Assembly (NCBI GenBank): GCA_020048935.1
Contig: JAIFLS010000183.1
Span: forward strand, 1-27,186
Origin: a bacterium
GTDB lineage: Bacteria; Verrucomicrobiota; Kiritimatiellia; UBA8416
Reading direction: 5' to 3'
DNA: 27,186 bases
This document shows, piece after piece, positions 1 through 7,617 of the stretch (positions within the stretch are counted from its first letter, which is position 1; each line of letters starts with the position of its first letter). Under the pieces are notes generated by a model, which saw nothing but the letters and a program-made list of their open reading frames with translations, did no database searches and was not told the DNA's origin. The position numbers were made by a program, and so were the translations under genes.

Positions 1-82
1 CCGTGGGGCTGTGCATGGGTTGTCCATGGGGAAGCCTGAAAGACTCTTTCATGGGCTGCTTATGCTCTCTTCCACGGACAAA

Positions 83-101
83 GCGTGCCCGGAGGTCACG
101 C
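83..101. repeat. Short palindrome, REP-like
   Basis: Two 8-base arms (83-90 and 94-101, gcgtgccc and ggtcacgc) pair at 7 of 8 positions around a 3-base loop (gga). The element is in the noncoding stretch downstream of dinB. Its form (compact imperfect hairpin in a gap) fits a dispersed REP-like element. No second copy was seen in this window, so its membership in a family is inferred. Confidence 0.4.
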
Positions 102-110
102 TCCTTTGAA

Positions 111-128
111 CTGGCGATTGTGCGCCAG
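111..128. other. Perfect small hairpin downstream of dinB
   Basis: ctggcg (111-116) and cgccag (123-128) form a 6-bp perfect stem with a 6-base loop. It lies about 70 bases past the dinB stop in the direction of dinB transcription. No T-run follows on the minus strand, so it is a weak candidate for a transcription end at best. Confidence 0.3.
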
Positions 129-130
129 CA

Positions 131-194
131 CCCAAGTTTGGGAGTCTTTCCTTGGATGTTGGGCGTTCGATGTTGGATGTTGGGCGTTGAAATA
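131..194. repeat. Dispersed repeat, copy 1
   Basis: This T/G-rich stretch contains the 14-base unit ggatgttgggcgtt twice (154-167 and 175-188, period 21) and a small palindrome cccaagtttggg (131-142). Positions 141-167 match 24519-24545 at 25 of 27 bases, so the element occurs at least twice in the window. It ends just before the dinB stop codon. The remaining noncoding part, 1-130, holds only the two hairpins listed separately; a frame open across 3-521 has no coding support. Confidence 0.75.
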
Positions 195-199
195 AGTTT

Positions 200-1369
200 T
201 CAGCGCCCCCGGGCGACGGCATTCGCCCCGAACCGCTGGCGCAACTGGTCCACCGAGCGGCTGAGCCGCTCGCGTTTCCCCCGGTCGGCCTCCTCGCCAC
301 CGAAGAGTGACAACTGCTCCGGTGGGCGGTCCTGCAGGTCGCTGACACCGAACCCGATCAGGCGCACTGCCGCATGGTCGCCAGCGATCTCGGCACGCAG
401 CAGGGCCAGGGCCGCCGTGCGCAGGGCGAAGTCATCGCAGCAGGGCGGTGTGAGCGGATGCTGGCGCGTGATGGTCTTGAAACTGTGCCAGCGCAGCTTC
501 AACCGCGCCGTACCGGCATAGCGCCCCTTCGCCCGCAGGCGAGTGCCCACCTCATCCACCAACTCCAGCAGCGTCCGCTCCAGGCGCTCGGCATCCCGTA
601 CATCACGGTTGAAGGTGTGCTCCTTCGAGATGCTCTTCTCCTCCTGGGCCTCCTGCAGCTCGCGTGAATCCTCGCCGTACGCCAGACGCAGCAGATGCTC
701 CGCCGCATGCATCCCCACCACCGGCTCCAGCGCCCGGACCGTGCTCTGCTGCAGGTCGGCGATGGTCGCGAACCCGGCGTCATTCAGCCGCTTCTGCAAT
801 ACCACCCCCACCCCCCAGATGCTCCCCACCGGCAGCGGGGCCAGAAACGCCAGTATCCCCTCGCGCGTGACCGGAACCACCGTCACCCCGTCGGGCTTGT
901 TCATGTCGCTGGCCAGCTTGGCCAGGAACTTGTTGGCCGCCACCCCCACCGAGGCGGTCAGCCCGGTCTCCTCGCGGATCAGCCGCCGGATCGCCTGCGC
1001 GATTTCCGGTCCGGTGCCGAAGAGCGCTTGCGAGCCGGTGACATCCAGGAATGCCTCGTCAATCGAGAGCGGTTCCACCAGCGGCGTGAATCGTTCGAAG
1101 ATGGCTAAGACCGTGGCCGACACTTCCTGATAGCGCTCGCGACGCGGGGCGACGAAAACCGCCTCGGGGCAGCGGCGGGCCGCCTCGCCGGAGGGCATGG
1201 CGGAGCGGATACCGAAACGGCGGGCCTCGTAGCTCGCCGCCGCCACCACGCCGCGCTGGTTCGCCGGCGCGCCGACGACCACCGGACGCCCCCGCAACGC
1301 CGGATTGTCGAGCTGCTCGACCGAGGCGAAGAAGGCATCCATATCCACATGCAAGATGACCCGTTCCAT
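200..1369 (-). CDS. dinB: DNA polymerase IV (Y-family translesion polymerase)
   Basis: This encodes a 389-residue Y-family DNA polymerase that copies past damaged template bases with low fidelity. The palm motif HVDMDAFFASVE lies at residues 7-18, giving catalytic Asp9 and probable steric-gate Phe14. SIDEAFLD supplies Asp104 and Glu105. The helix-hairpin-helix thumb (around IWGVG) and the little-finger domain follow. The C-terminus carries QLSLF (352-356), a good match to the sliding-clamp binding peptide. The length is slightly above the E. coli protein (351). An AGGTGG Shine-Dalgarno sequence about 5 bases before the ATG supports the start. The gene begins 11 bp after the stop of the upstream lipoprotein gene, so the two are probably co-transcribed. 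No LexA-type operator was recognised. Confidence 0.97.
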   Translation of the reverse strand: MERVILHVDMDAFFASVEQLDNPALRGRPVVVGAPANQRGVVAAASYEARRFGIRSAMPSGEAARRCPEAVFVAPRRERYQEVSATVLAIFERFTPLVEPLSIDEAFLDVTGSQALFGTGPEIAQAIRRLIREETGLTASVGVAANKFLAKLASDMNKPDGVTVVPVTREGILAFLAPLPVGSIWGVGVVLQKRLNDAGFATIADLQQSTVRALEPVVGMHAAEHLLRLAYGEDSRELQEAQEEKSISKEHTFNRDVRDAERLERTLLELVDEVGTRLRAKGRYAGTARLKLRWHSFKTITRQHPLTPPCCDDFALRTAALALLRAEIAGDHAAVRLIGFGVSDLQDRPPEQLSLFGGEEADRGKRERLSRSVDQLRQRFGANAVARGR

Positions 1370-1380
1370 GACGCCACCTA

Positions 1381-2922
1381 CTACTCGCCTGCCAGCAGAC
1401 CGCGCAGCCGCGTGTTGGCATCCTCGCCGACCAGCACCACGCCGTCATCGCCAGACGAGGCCGGATCGGGAGCCCCCAGGAACACCAGTTCAAAAGCCTC
1501 ACCGGGCTTTGACAGGTAGTACTCCAGGATGTCATCGGCACTGAGCGTCGGCATCCCGAAGCGCGACACCATCGGGAACTGGATGCGTCCGCAGCCGTTG
1601 AGAGTATGGTACACCACCTCCGTGCAGCACAGCCGTTTCGGGCACATGAAATCAAACCGCAGGTCGTAGTCGCGCCCCAGGAAGTCGTAGACCTTCTGCA
1701 GATAGGCCCGGCGCTCCTCGATGCCGATCACCGGACGCAACACCGCCACCAGTCTGACCTTCTCGCCGACCACATGCCCGATGTCGTTCCAGATCACCCC
1801 CTGCCCCACGGCCTCGATCAGGTTGTCGCGCCCCGGCGACAACCGCCAGCGCTGGCTGATCCGTAGCGTCTGGCGCTGCAGGTCATCCCCCACATAGACA
1901 ATGCCGTGCTTGAATACACCGGGGAAGAACACGCTCGACAGATAGCCGGATGTGTAGGTCAGCAACACATCGCCCGGCTGGATCAGCGTCTTCATCAGGT
2001 CATGCTGCTCATGGGTGAATTCGGTGTGCCGGGCGAACGGCGAATGCACCAAGGGACTCAGCAGTTGCAGAGAGAAGTGCCCCAGGGCCTTGACGCCGCC
2101 CATACCCGCCTCGCCAGCGGCCTTTAGGGCACCGGCGGCCATGCTCTTGCGCAGGCGGTTCTCCAAAGCCGGGAACACCACGCCGCGCTTCCCAAGCAGA
2201 CGTTCGATCGACGCCTCGCCGAAAATGTGATAACGGCGGATGGCCTCCGTCAGGCTGCGCATCTGCGCATCATCCGTCTCGGCACGCGCGATCTCCCCGT
2301 CCGGTTTGGCAGCCTCCAGGAAGAAATGCCAGGCGGCGTCGCGCGCATCCAGATTGGCCGGATCCAGCGCCGTCTCGAGAATCGCGTTGTACATCCCCGA
2401 CTCGATCTCCGCCAGCGGGTACGCCCGGTTGAGCGCCGCGCGCGAAACCTCATCATCATAGAAGAACAGCAGGAACTGGCTGTCGCTGCTGGTGATCTGC
2501 ATGGCCGCCCGCATCCCGACGAGCTGGGCCTTCAGGCGCGTCTGGCGGCCGCGCAGGAGTGACGGTGAATCGGCATAGTCATCCGCGATTTCCCAGAGCA
2601 GCGTGCGGCAGAGCTGGAACCGGAACAGCAGATACGCATAACGTTCCATGTCCTCCTGCGTGAGCTCATCGCGCGCCCCCTGGTGCCGCGCCAGCACGGA
2701 CGCCTCAAGCAGTACCGCCTGCATCTCGTCGGCAACAGAATCAAGAAACAGCAGATCCGCCGTCATCCGGTCAGCGCCCGAGGCCGCCCCGGTACGACCA
2801 TCGGCCCGCCGCGAGAAGGTATCCGCCGAATCACGCCGGAGTCCGCCCCCCGGCCCGCTGGCGCAACCCGCCAGGATCAGTGCCAGGACACACATACCCG
2901 CCAATCGTCGTTGCGACCTCAT
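1381..2922 (-). CDS. YiiX/permuted NlpC-P60-like lipoprotein
   Basis: The product is a 513-residue predicted lipoprotein. A type II signal peptide ends in LILAGC, so Cys20 would be lipidated and the protein membrane anchored in the envelope. Residues 50-290 are mostly helical and I do not recognise them. The C-terminal part (about 315-480) looks like the circularly permuted NlpC/P60 (YiiX/YebB) papain-like fold: it begins PGDVLL, has the probable catalytic His339 in KHGIVYVGD and then Cys433 in CCTEVVY. Such proteins hydrolyse amide or thioester bonds; the substrate here is unknown. A GTG lies one codon upstream (2925), but AAGGAG at 2928-2933 is spaced 5 bases from the ATG and only 2 from the GTG, so the ATG is preferred. 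dinB follows after 11 bp. Confidence 0.8.
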   Translation of the reverse strand: MRSQRRLAGMCVLALILAGCASGPGGGLRRDSADTFSRRADGRTGAASGADRMTADLLFLDSVADEMQAVLLEASVLARHQGARDELTQEDMERYAYLLFRFQLCRTLLWEIADDYADSPSLLRGRQTRLKAQLVGMRAAMQITSSDSQFLLFFYDDEVSRAALNRAYPLAEIESGMYNAILETALDPANLDARDAAWHFFLEAAKPDGEIARAETDDAQMRSLTEAIRRYHIFGEASIERLLGKRGVVFPALENRLRKSMAAGALKAAGEAGMGGVKALGHFSLQLLSPLVHSPFARHTEFTHEQHDLMKTLIQPGDVLLTYTSGYLSSVFFPGVFKHGIVYVGDDLQRQTLRISQRWRLSPGRDNLIEAVGQGVIWNDIGHVVGEKVRLVAVLRPVIGIEERRAYLQKVYDFLGRDYDLRFDFMCPKRLCCTEVVYHTLNGCGRIQFPMVSRFGMPTLSADDILEYYLSKPGEAFELVFLGAPDPASSGDDGVVLVGEDANTRLRGLLAGE

Positions 2923-2927
2923 CACGA

Positions 2928-2933
2928 CTCCTT
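2928..2933 (-). promoter_or_regulatory. Shine-Dalgarno deciding a GTG/ATG start
   Basis: AAGGAG on the minus strand sits 5 bases before ATG (2922) and 2 bases before an adjacent GTG (2925). The spacing favours ATG as the start of the YiiX-like lipoprotein. Confidence 0.7.
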
Positions 2934-2970
2934 GTTTATAACTTGGCCATTTTGACTCAGTTTTCGGTGG

Positions 2971-3044
2971 ACGACTACGGCGACGACTACGGATTACGAT
3001 TCGATCTTACACACGGCGTCAACCGTAGTCGTCGCCGTAGTCGT
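2971..3044. repeat. Perfect 22-bp inverted repeat
   Basis: The left arm (2971-2992) and right arm (3023-3044) are exact reverse complements over 22 bases, separated by a 30-base loop. Each arm is itself built from a repeated acgactacgg-like unit. The element fills the gap between the CsgG-like gene and the YiiX-like lipoprotein gene, both on the minus strand. No T-run follows, so a REP-like palindrome is a better reading than a simple terminator. It could still end or attenuate transcription. Confidence 0.85.
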
Positions 3045-3096
3045 TTTCCGTTCTCCCGTCCCAAAAAGTTACCCACCTGTTTTCGCCCGTAGCCCG

Positions 3097-3125
3097 GGTG
3101 GTCGGCTTGTTTATCGCCGCCCACC
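3097..3125 (-). terminator. Possible terminator hairpin after the CsgG-like gene
   Basis: ggtggtcggc (3097-3106) and gccgcccacc (3116-3125) pair at 9 of 10 positions around a 9-base loop. This lies 8 bases past the stop of the CsgG-like gene on the minus strand. No T-run follows, so it is not a canonical intrinsic terminator. Confidence 0.35.
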
Positions 3126-3132
3126 GACCTGC

Positions 3133-4074
3133 CTACGGAGTGAGCGCTAACGGACGTTCCAGCGTCTGGCCACGGGCGATGCCGTGACCGCTGACCAGCT
3201 CGGCCACCGAGACCTGATCGCGCATTTCCATGATTCGCACCGTCCCGATAATCGGTCCGGGCATGATATCGAGAACATCACCGGTCAGCGGATCCGTCAC
3301 CGGCGTCCCTTTTCCACGTACCTGATAAACCACTCCGGCCTCCAGACCGCGCTCACGGCCCCCGTTAAGCACGATACGCGGACCGTCGACCTCCGCGATC
3401 ATCGGCATCCAGGTTATCCGCGGCATTTTCTTCACAACCCCGTGAAGTCCCTGCCGGATGGCGGATGCGGTGGCGATCCCGAGTGGTGTCTGGAAAAAAG
3501 AACGCCCTCCGAACTGGATCCCCTTGTAGTCCCCCTTCGCGAAGGCATCGCCCGCCCTGGCCTTGCCCGCACATTGCACCGAATCAACAATGCGCCCGGA
3601 TTCGATATCCACGATCGTCAGGGTCAATCCCACGCGGGCGGTATAGCCGCCGGAGCCGATGAACAGGTGCCGGAGCCCCAGCCAGAACGAACCACCGCTG
3701 GATTGGGTGAAATCGGTAATCACACCGCGGATCAGGTAATGCGCATTGTCAAGCCGTCCTTCATCCACCCGCCCCTCCGGGCGGAAAAGACGGTTCGACT
3801 GGCGGGAGATCTCGTCCACGACCTTGTCGAGGCTGCCGCGCTCGAGCACCACGAAGTTGCGCGAATCCACCAGTTCGGAAACCAGCAGATCCGCCATCCC
3901 CGCCCCCAGGTTCCACTGCCCCTCGAAGCTGGAACGGTTATCGAAAGAGGCCACGGCCACGCGCGGCGGCACGGCATCCGGCGGCAACGGGGGGACTCGT
4001 CCGGTCTGGCAACCACTCAGCCCCGCCAGTATCACAGTGATCGCTGAAAAGATCAAATTCCTAAGCAATTTCAT
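3133..4074 (-). CDS. CsgG-like lipoprotein
   Basis: The product is a 313-residue lipoprotein: a hydrophobic N-terminus ends in LSGC (Cys22). Residues about 35-200 resemble the CsgG/HfaB/LpoB-like fold, with RVAVASFDNRS, an amphipathic stretch GMADLLVSELVDS, then FVVLERGSLDKVVDE and DNAHYLIRGVITDF. The final third (about 225-313) resembles a FlgT C-terminal-like beta domain. CsgG itself forms the outer-membrane pore for curli export, but relatives serve various envelope roles and no curli genes are nearby, so the function here is open. The frame is open further upstream, but the lipoprotein signal begins at the ATG at 4074, 25 bp after the tatA stop. The Shine-Dalgarno is weak (GGCAAG). Confidence 0.8.
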   Translation of the reverse strand: MKLLRNLIFSAITVILAGLSGCQTGRVPPLPPDAVPPRVAVASFDNRSSFEGQWNLGAGMADLLVSELVDSRNFVVLERGSLDKVVDEISRQSNRLFRPEGRVDEGRLDNAHYLIRGVITDFTQSSGGSFWLGLRHLFIGSGGYTARVGLTLTIVDIESGRIVDSVQCAGKARAGDAFAKGDYKGIQFGGRSFFQTPLGIATASAIRQGLHGVVKKMPRITWMPMIAEVDGPRIVLNGGRERGLEAGVVYQVRGKGTPVTDPLTGDVLDIMPGPIIGTVRIMEMRDQVSVAELVSGHGIARGQTLERPLALTP

Positions 4075-4099
4075 ACTTGCCAGTCCCACGGTCGATCCA

Positions 4100-4276
4100 C
4101 TAGTCCTCTTTCGGTTTGTCTTCCCCCGCAGCGGGCTTATCGCCCTCTTGCCGGCCACGCTTGAACTCGTTGAGGCTCTTGCCCAGCGCACGAGCTAGTT
4201 CCGGCAACCGCTTCGCGCCGAACAACAGCAAAATAGCGACGAGAACGATAATAATCTCTAAGGGGCCCGGTCTCAT
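4100..4276 (-). CDS. tatA: Sec-independent translocase protein TatA/TatE family
   Basis: This small gene encodes 58 residues. A short N-terminal segment (MRPGPLE) leads into the hydrophobic stretch IIIVLVAILLLFG (8-20). Next come the hinge and amphipathic helix AKRLPELARALGKSLNEFKRG (21-41), where FGAKRLPELARALG matches the TatA family signature, and then a charged tail rich in Lys, Glu and Asp. TatA oligomers form the pore that moves folded twin-arginine substrates across the inner membrane. No tatB or tatC is in the window. An in-frame TAG two codons upstream fixes the ATG as the start. An AAAGGA lies about 11 bases upstream, a long spacing. The CsgG-like gene follows after 25 bp and is probably co-transcribed. 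Confidence 0.9.
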   Translation of the reverse strand: MRPGPLEIIIVLVAILLLFGAKRLPELARALGKSLNEFKRGRQEGDKPAAGEDKPKED

Positions 4277-4459
4277 AATCTAATCACATTCCTTTCTCCG
4301 GCCGACACAACCGGATAACCGCATTTACTATCACCTCAGGCAGTGATAAATGCAAGTCATTGATTGCGAAACCAGATTGCGGAAAACCATTCGTTCCGAC
4401 GGTCAACTCCGCGAGACATTCGCCCACGCCAGCAAAGTGCCTCTTCAATCTCTCTCACC
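4277..4459. other. Gap between hisC and tatA, with an imperfect hairpin
   Basis: This 183-bp gap holds no gene. At 4321-4353 an inverted repeat (gcattta...tcac paired with gtgataaatgc, one 3-base bulge) forms a hairpin of about 11 bp. On the minus strand the same place offers a poor sigma70-like pair, TTGCAT, 17 bases, GATAGT, ahead of tatA. Either a tatA promoter or a processing/termination structure for hisC is possible; the sequence does not decide. Confidence 0.35.
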
Positions 4460-5515
4460 CTACCCCGCCAGAATGGCTTCGGTTGCCGCGATCAGGGCGG
4501 TCATCTCGCCAGGGGTGCCGATCGTGATGCGAACGTAACGGGCGAGCTCACCCTGCGGGAAATAGCGGATCAGGATGCCGCGCTCGCGCAGGGCCGCGAC
4601 GTAGTCCACCGCCGTAATGCCCTCCGGCGGTTTTGTCCAGATGAAGTTGGTCTCGGATGCAAAGACGTCAAAGCCCGCTCCCGCCAGGGCCGACCCGAGC
4701 CGGTCGCGCTGCGTCTTGATCAAGGCGACATTGCGACGCATGTAGTCGACATCCTCCAGCGCCGCCAGAGCCAATGTCTGCGCGACGCGGTCAAGATTGT
4801 ACGAGTCCTTAAGCTTGTTCAGCGCCTCGATCAGCGCAGGGGCACCCACACAGTAGCCGACCCGCAACCCGGCAAGGGAGTAAGATTTCGAGAGCGTGCG
4901 CGAGACCAGCACGTTGTCGTAGCGCCGGGCCAGCGCCATGCAGTCGGACTCGGCGAAATCCACATACGCCTCGTCGATCAGCACCACTCCCCGGTACGAG
5001 GCGCAGAAGGCCTCGATCGCCTCGGGTGGGAATGCCATGCCGGTCGGCGCATTCGGATTGGTCAGGAAGAAAAGGCCGCTGCCCTCCACAGGCGGCGTCT
5101 GCCAGGAGAATCCCTGCCCGAGGGCCACCGGCATTGTCCGGACGTCGCGAATGGCCGCCAGGACGGGATAAAGCGAGTAGGACGGCTCGAAATAGCCGAT
5201 GCAGCCATCGTTCTCGACAAATGCCCGCGTGCAAAGGGCCAGGACTTCGTCCGACCCGTTACCGGCGAAGACATGCTCCACCCCGCAGGCATGCATCGCC
5301 GCGATCCGTCGGCGCAGCGCATCGGCGGCGGGCGGCGGATACAGCCGCAGGGTTTCCGCCGAAAGGCCGCGCAGCGCCGCATCGACCTTCGGCGAAGGCG
5401 GATACGGGTTCTCGTTGGTATTGAGCTTGATGAACTTCCGTTCGCCCGCAGGCTGTTCGCCCGGCACGTAGGCGTGAAGCGACTGCACCGATGCCCTGAC
5501 AAGTGACTTTTTCAT
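4460..5515 (-). CDS. hisC: Histidinol-phosphate aminotransferase
   Basis: This 351-residue PLP-dependent class I/II aminotransferase converts imidazole-acetol phosphate plus glutamate to histidinol phosphate and 2-oxoglutarate. Visible motifs are KLNTNENPYPPSP (30-42), NPNAPTG (153-159), DEAYVDF (181-187), the PLP-binding lysine Lys210 in SRTLSKSYSLAGLRVGY, and the substrate-carboxylate arginine Arg329 in YVRITIGT. The frame is open further upstream, but the ATG at 5515 is preceded by GAGGTG at good spacing and gives the usual HisC N-terminus. It lies 58 bp downstream of hisD in the same direction. A broad-specificity aromatic aminotransferase cannot be excluded by motif alone, but adjacency to hisD supports the histidine role. 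Confidence 0.95.
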   Translation of the reverse strand: MKKSLVRASVQSLHAYVPGEQPAGERKFIKLNTNENPYPPSPKVDAALRGLSAETLRLYPPPAADALRRRIAAMHACGVEHVFAGNGSDEVLALCTRAFVENDGCIGYFEPSYSLYPVLAAIRDVRTMPVALGQGFSWQTPPVEGSGLFFLTNPNAPTGMAFPPEAIEAFCASYRGVVLIDEAYVDFAESDCMALARRYDNVLVSRTLSKSYSLAGLRVGYCVGAPALIEALNKLKDSYNLDRVAQTLALAALEDVDYMRRNVALIKTQRDRLGSALAGAGFDVFASETNFIWTKPPEGITAVDYVAALRERGILIRYFPQGELARYVRITIGTPGEMTALIAATEAILAG

Positions 5516-5573
5516 ACACACCTCAATCTTTACCAACCTCGTTTTCGCCCGGCACCCCAAGTGGCGGGCTTGC

Positions 5574-6875
5574 CTACTCCTCAAAGCGAATCGTGCCCGC
5601 GCGCACGTGAGCGTCGAGCCCCTCGACCCGCCCGAATGCCTCGATCACCGGCAGGACATCCTGCAGGTCGCGGCGGGTGAACTCGATAAAGCTGCTGCGC
5701 CGCCGGAAGTCATCCACCGTCAGCCCGGAAAACATCGCCGCCGCCCCGCCGGTTGGCAGGACATGACTGGGACCCGCCGCGAAATCGCCGGCGGATTCCG
5801 GCGTCCAGGGGCCCATGAAGACGGCGCCTGCACAGCGTACCTTCTTCACCCAGCGGCGCGGCTCACGAACCATCAGTTCCAGATGCTCGGGAGCAAACCG
5901 GTTGCAGAGGTCAATGCCAGCCTCGAGGTCATCCACCTTGACCAGCATGATGCCGCCACTGTCGGCCACCCGCCGGATGGCCGCGCCCCGCGACAGCGTG
6001 GCGGTGTGCGCAAACATTGCAGACTTGACGGCGTTGATCAGCGCGGCGTCTGTCGCCACCAGCAGCGCCTTCTCATGACCGGTCCCGTGTTCGGCCTGCG
6101 AGAGCAGGTCCATCGCCACATGCGCAGGATTGGCGCCCGAGTCCGCCAGCACGGCGATCTCGCTGGGGCCGGCCACCAAGTCCAGCGCCACGTCACCATA
6201 AACCTGCCGCTTGGCGGCCGTCACATACGTGCCGCCCGGCCCGACGATTTTCCGCACCCGCCGCACGCTGCGTGTGCCGTATGCCATCAGGCCGATGGCA
6301 TGGACGCCCCCTACCCGGTAGATCTCGGTAGCCCCGGCGAGCTTCAGCGCGTAAAGGACATACGGGTTCACAACCCCGTCCGCACCGCAGGGGGTGCAGG
6401 CCACGATCTCGGGCACGCCGGCGGCCCTTGCCAAGGTGGCGGTCATCAATGCCGTGGAGGCCAGCGGTGCCGCGCCGCCAGGGACATAGACGCCCACGCG
6501 ATCAAACGGCACGAAGAACTCGCCCAGCCGGCCGCCGCGCTCGGTCTTCATCTGCCAATCGCGCTTGACACCGGCCACGGAGAACCGGGTGATCCGGCGG
6601 CAGGCCTCCTTGGCCGCGGCACGGAACTTAGCATCGACTATTTTCGCCGCCGCTTGCACTTCGGCGTCGCTGACCCTCAGTGTGGCCACGCTAAGGCTGG
6701 CCCCGTCGAAGCGTTGCGCGTAGTCCACGACCGCCGAGTCGCCTCGCTGTTTGACATCGGCCAGGACCGACCGCGCCACATCCTGTGCCTTGTCATCGAA
6801 CGCCGGCCTCGAAAGGAAGGCATCCACCATCCGGTTCGCGTCCCCGGCTTTCCATTCAGTTGTCTTTATTCGCAT
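5574..6875 (-). CDS. hisD: Histidinol dehydrogenase
   Basis: This 433-residue enzyme oxidises histidinol to histidine in two NAD-dependent steps, the last steps of the pathway. The likely zinc ligands by family alignment are Gln260 and His263 (SQAEHG), Asp364 (ESAGDFAAGPSH) and His423 (EGLDAHVRAG). The catalytic Glu330-His331 pair is in FAPEHLEL. VYVPGG (129-134) and GPSEIAVLAD (236-245) are also family-typical. Length matches E. coli HisD (434). The start codon lies inside the 3' end of the upstream TonB-like gene (20-bp overlap). GGGAGGA about 6 bases before the ATG supports this start and suggests translational coupling. hisC follows. Confidence 0.98.
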   Translation of the reverse strand: MRIKTTEWKAGDANRMVDAFLSRPAFDDKAQDVARSVLADVKQRGDSAVVDYAQRFDGASLSVATLRVSDAEVQAAAKIVDAKFRAAAKEACRRITRFSVAGVKRDWQMKTERGGRLGEFFVPFDRVGVYVPGGAAPLASTALMTATLARAAGVPEIVACTPCGADGVVNPYVLYALKLAGATEIYRVGGVHAIGLMAYGTRSVRRVRKIVGPGGTYVTAAKRQVYGDVALDLVAGPSEIAVLADSGANPAHVAMDLLSQAEHGTGHEKALLVATDAALINAVKSAMFAHTATLSRGAAIRRVADSGGIMLVKVDDLEAGIDLCNRFAPEHLELMVREPRRWVKKVRCAGAVFMGPWTPESAGDFAAGPSHVLPTGGAAAMFSGLTVDDFRRRSSFIEFTRRDLQDVLPVIEAFGRVEGLDAHVRAGTIRFEE

Positions 6876-7617
6876 TGGTTCCTCCCGTTCCCGCCCGATA
6901 GCGGACAGTCACACGGCCCTGCCCGGAAGCGCCCGTCCAGTTGGCGGGATTCCATAACTGCCGCACCAGTTCCAGGGCAAGCGCCCCATTATCGCTTTTC
7001 TCGATAAAGAGTTCAAGCGGTCGCCCGTTTTTGTCGAATTGCATCCACAAATCCGCCTCAAGGTGCTTCACATCACCAGGCAGCTTGAAAGTCTCCATGA
7101 AGGTGGAACTCAATTGCGTGTTGCCCAGCGACGGGGAACATACCACACGCCAGCGGGTCATGGAAGCCGGATTCGTGTTTCCTCCAGTACCCGTCAACAC
7201 CTCGGCGATGGGGATGGGAGCCAGCGCTTCCGCCGCCAGGCGCAGCGCAGACTCGGATGTCTCGTCATACATCTGCTGCTGCTCGCCCTCCACCGTTGGC
7301 AAGGGTTTTTCCTTGAAGCGGCGAAAAACAGGCACCCCCTGGAGCGAGTCAATTGAGGGACCACCGGCCCCGAAGGAGACCGCCGAGGGCAGAGTCACCA
7401 GTTCCGGACGGAGCGCCAGCGGCACCTGGGCAAGCGGCTCGGGCCAGGCTCTGATCATGCAGAAGGGGGCCGACGGGGCGGATATCTCGCCTGGCGGGCG
7501 CGACGGCACCAGCAGCAGGATACCGAGCCAGAGCAGCACCACGAAACCCGTGCCGCCGTCGATGGCTCCGCGCAACCCGCCACGGCGCATCCACTCCCTG
7601 CCCGGCATATCGCTCAT
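6856..7617 (-). CDS. Single-pass membrane protein, TonB-like position and C-terminus
   Basis: The product has 253 residues. A short basic N-terminus precedes one membrane segment (about 22-38, TGFVVLLWLGILLLVP), then a proline-rich stretch (39-80) and a periplasmic domain. The end (about 190-245) has the pattern LWMQFDKNGRPLELFIEKS...LWNPANWTG...GRVTVRYR, which recalls the TonB C-terminal domain, though the similarity is weak. The order exbB-exbD-this gene, with a 4-base ATGA overlap with exbD, strongly suggests it works with the ExbB/ExbD proton channel, perhaps as the energy transducer. Its 3' end overlaps hisD by 20 bp. I am sure of the gene and membrane topology, less sure of the TonB label. 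Confidence 0.7.
   Translation of the reverse strand: MSDMPGREWMRRGGLRGAIDGGTGFVVLLWLGILLLVPSRPPGEISAPSAPFCMIRAWPEPLAQVPLALRPELVTLPSAVSFGAGGPSIDSLQGVPVFRRFKEKPLPTVEGEQQQMYDETSESALRLAAEALAPIPIAEVLTGTGGNTNPASMTRWRVVCSPSLGNTQLSSTFMETFKLPGDVKHLEADLWMQFDKNGRPLELFIEKSDNGALALELVRQLWNPANWTGASGQGRVTVRYRAGTGGTNANKDN

Noticed and set aside
3..521. Plus-strand frame at the left edge, partly over dinB
   Set aside because: It starts in repeat DNA and continues antisense to dinB; the translated MLGVRCWMLGV is only the dispersed repeat.
3097..3125. Considered as a strong intrinsic terminator
   Set aside because: The stem has a mismatch and no T-run follows on the minus strand, so it was kept only as a weak candidate.
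4364..7007. Two long plus-strand frames opposite hisC and hisD
   Set aside because: Both lie over complete, motif-verified his genes and have shadow-type composition.
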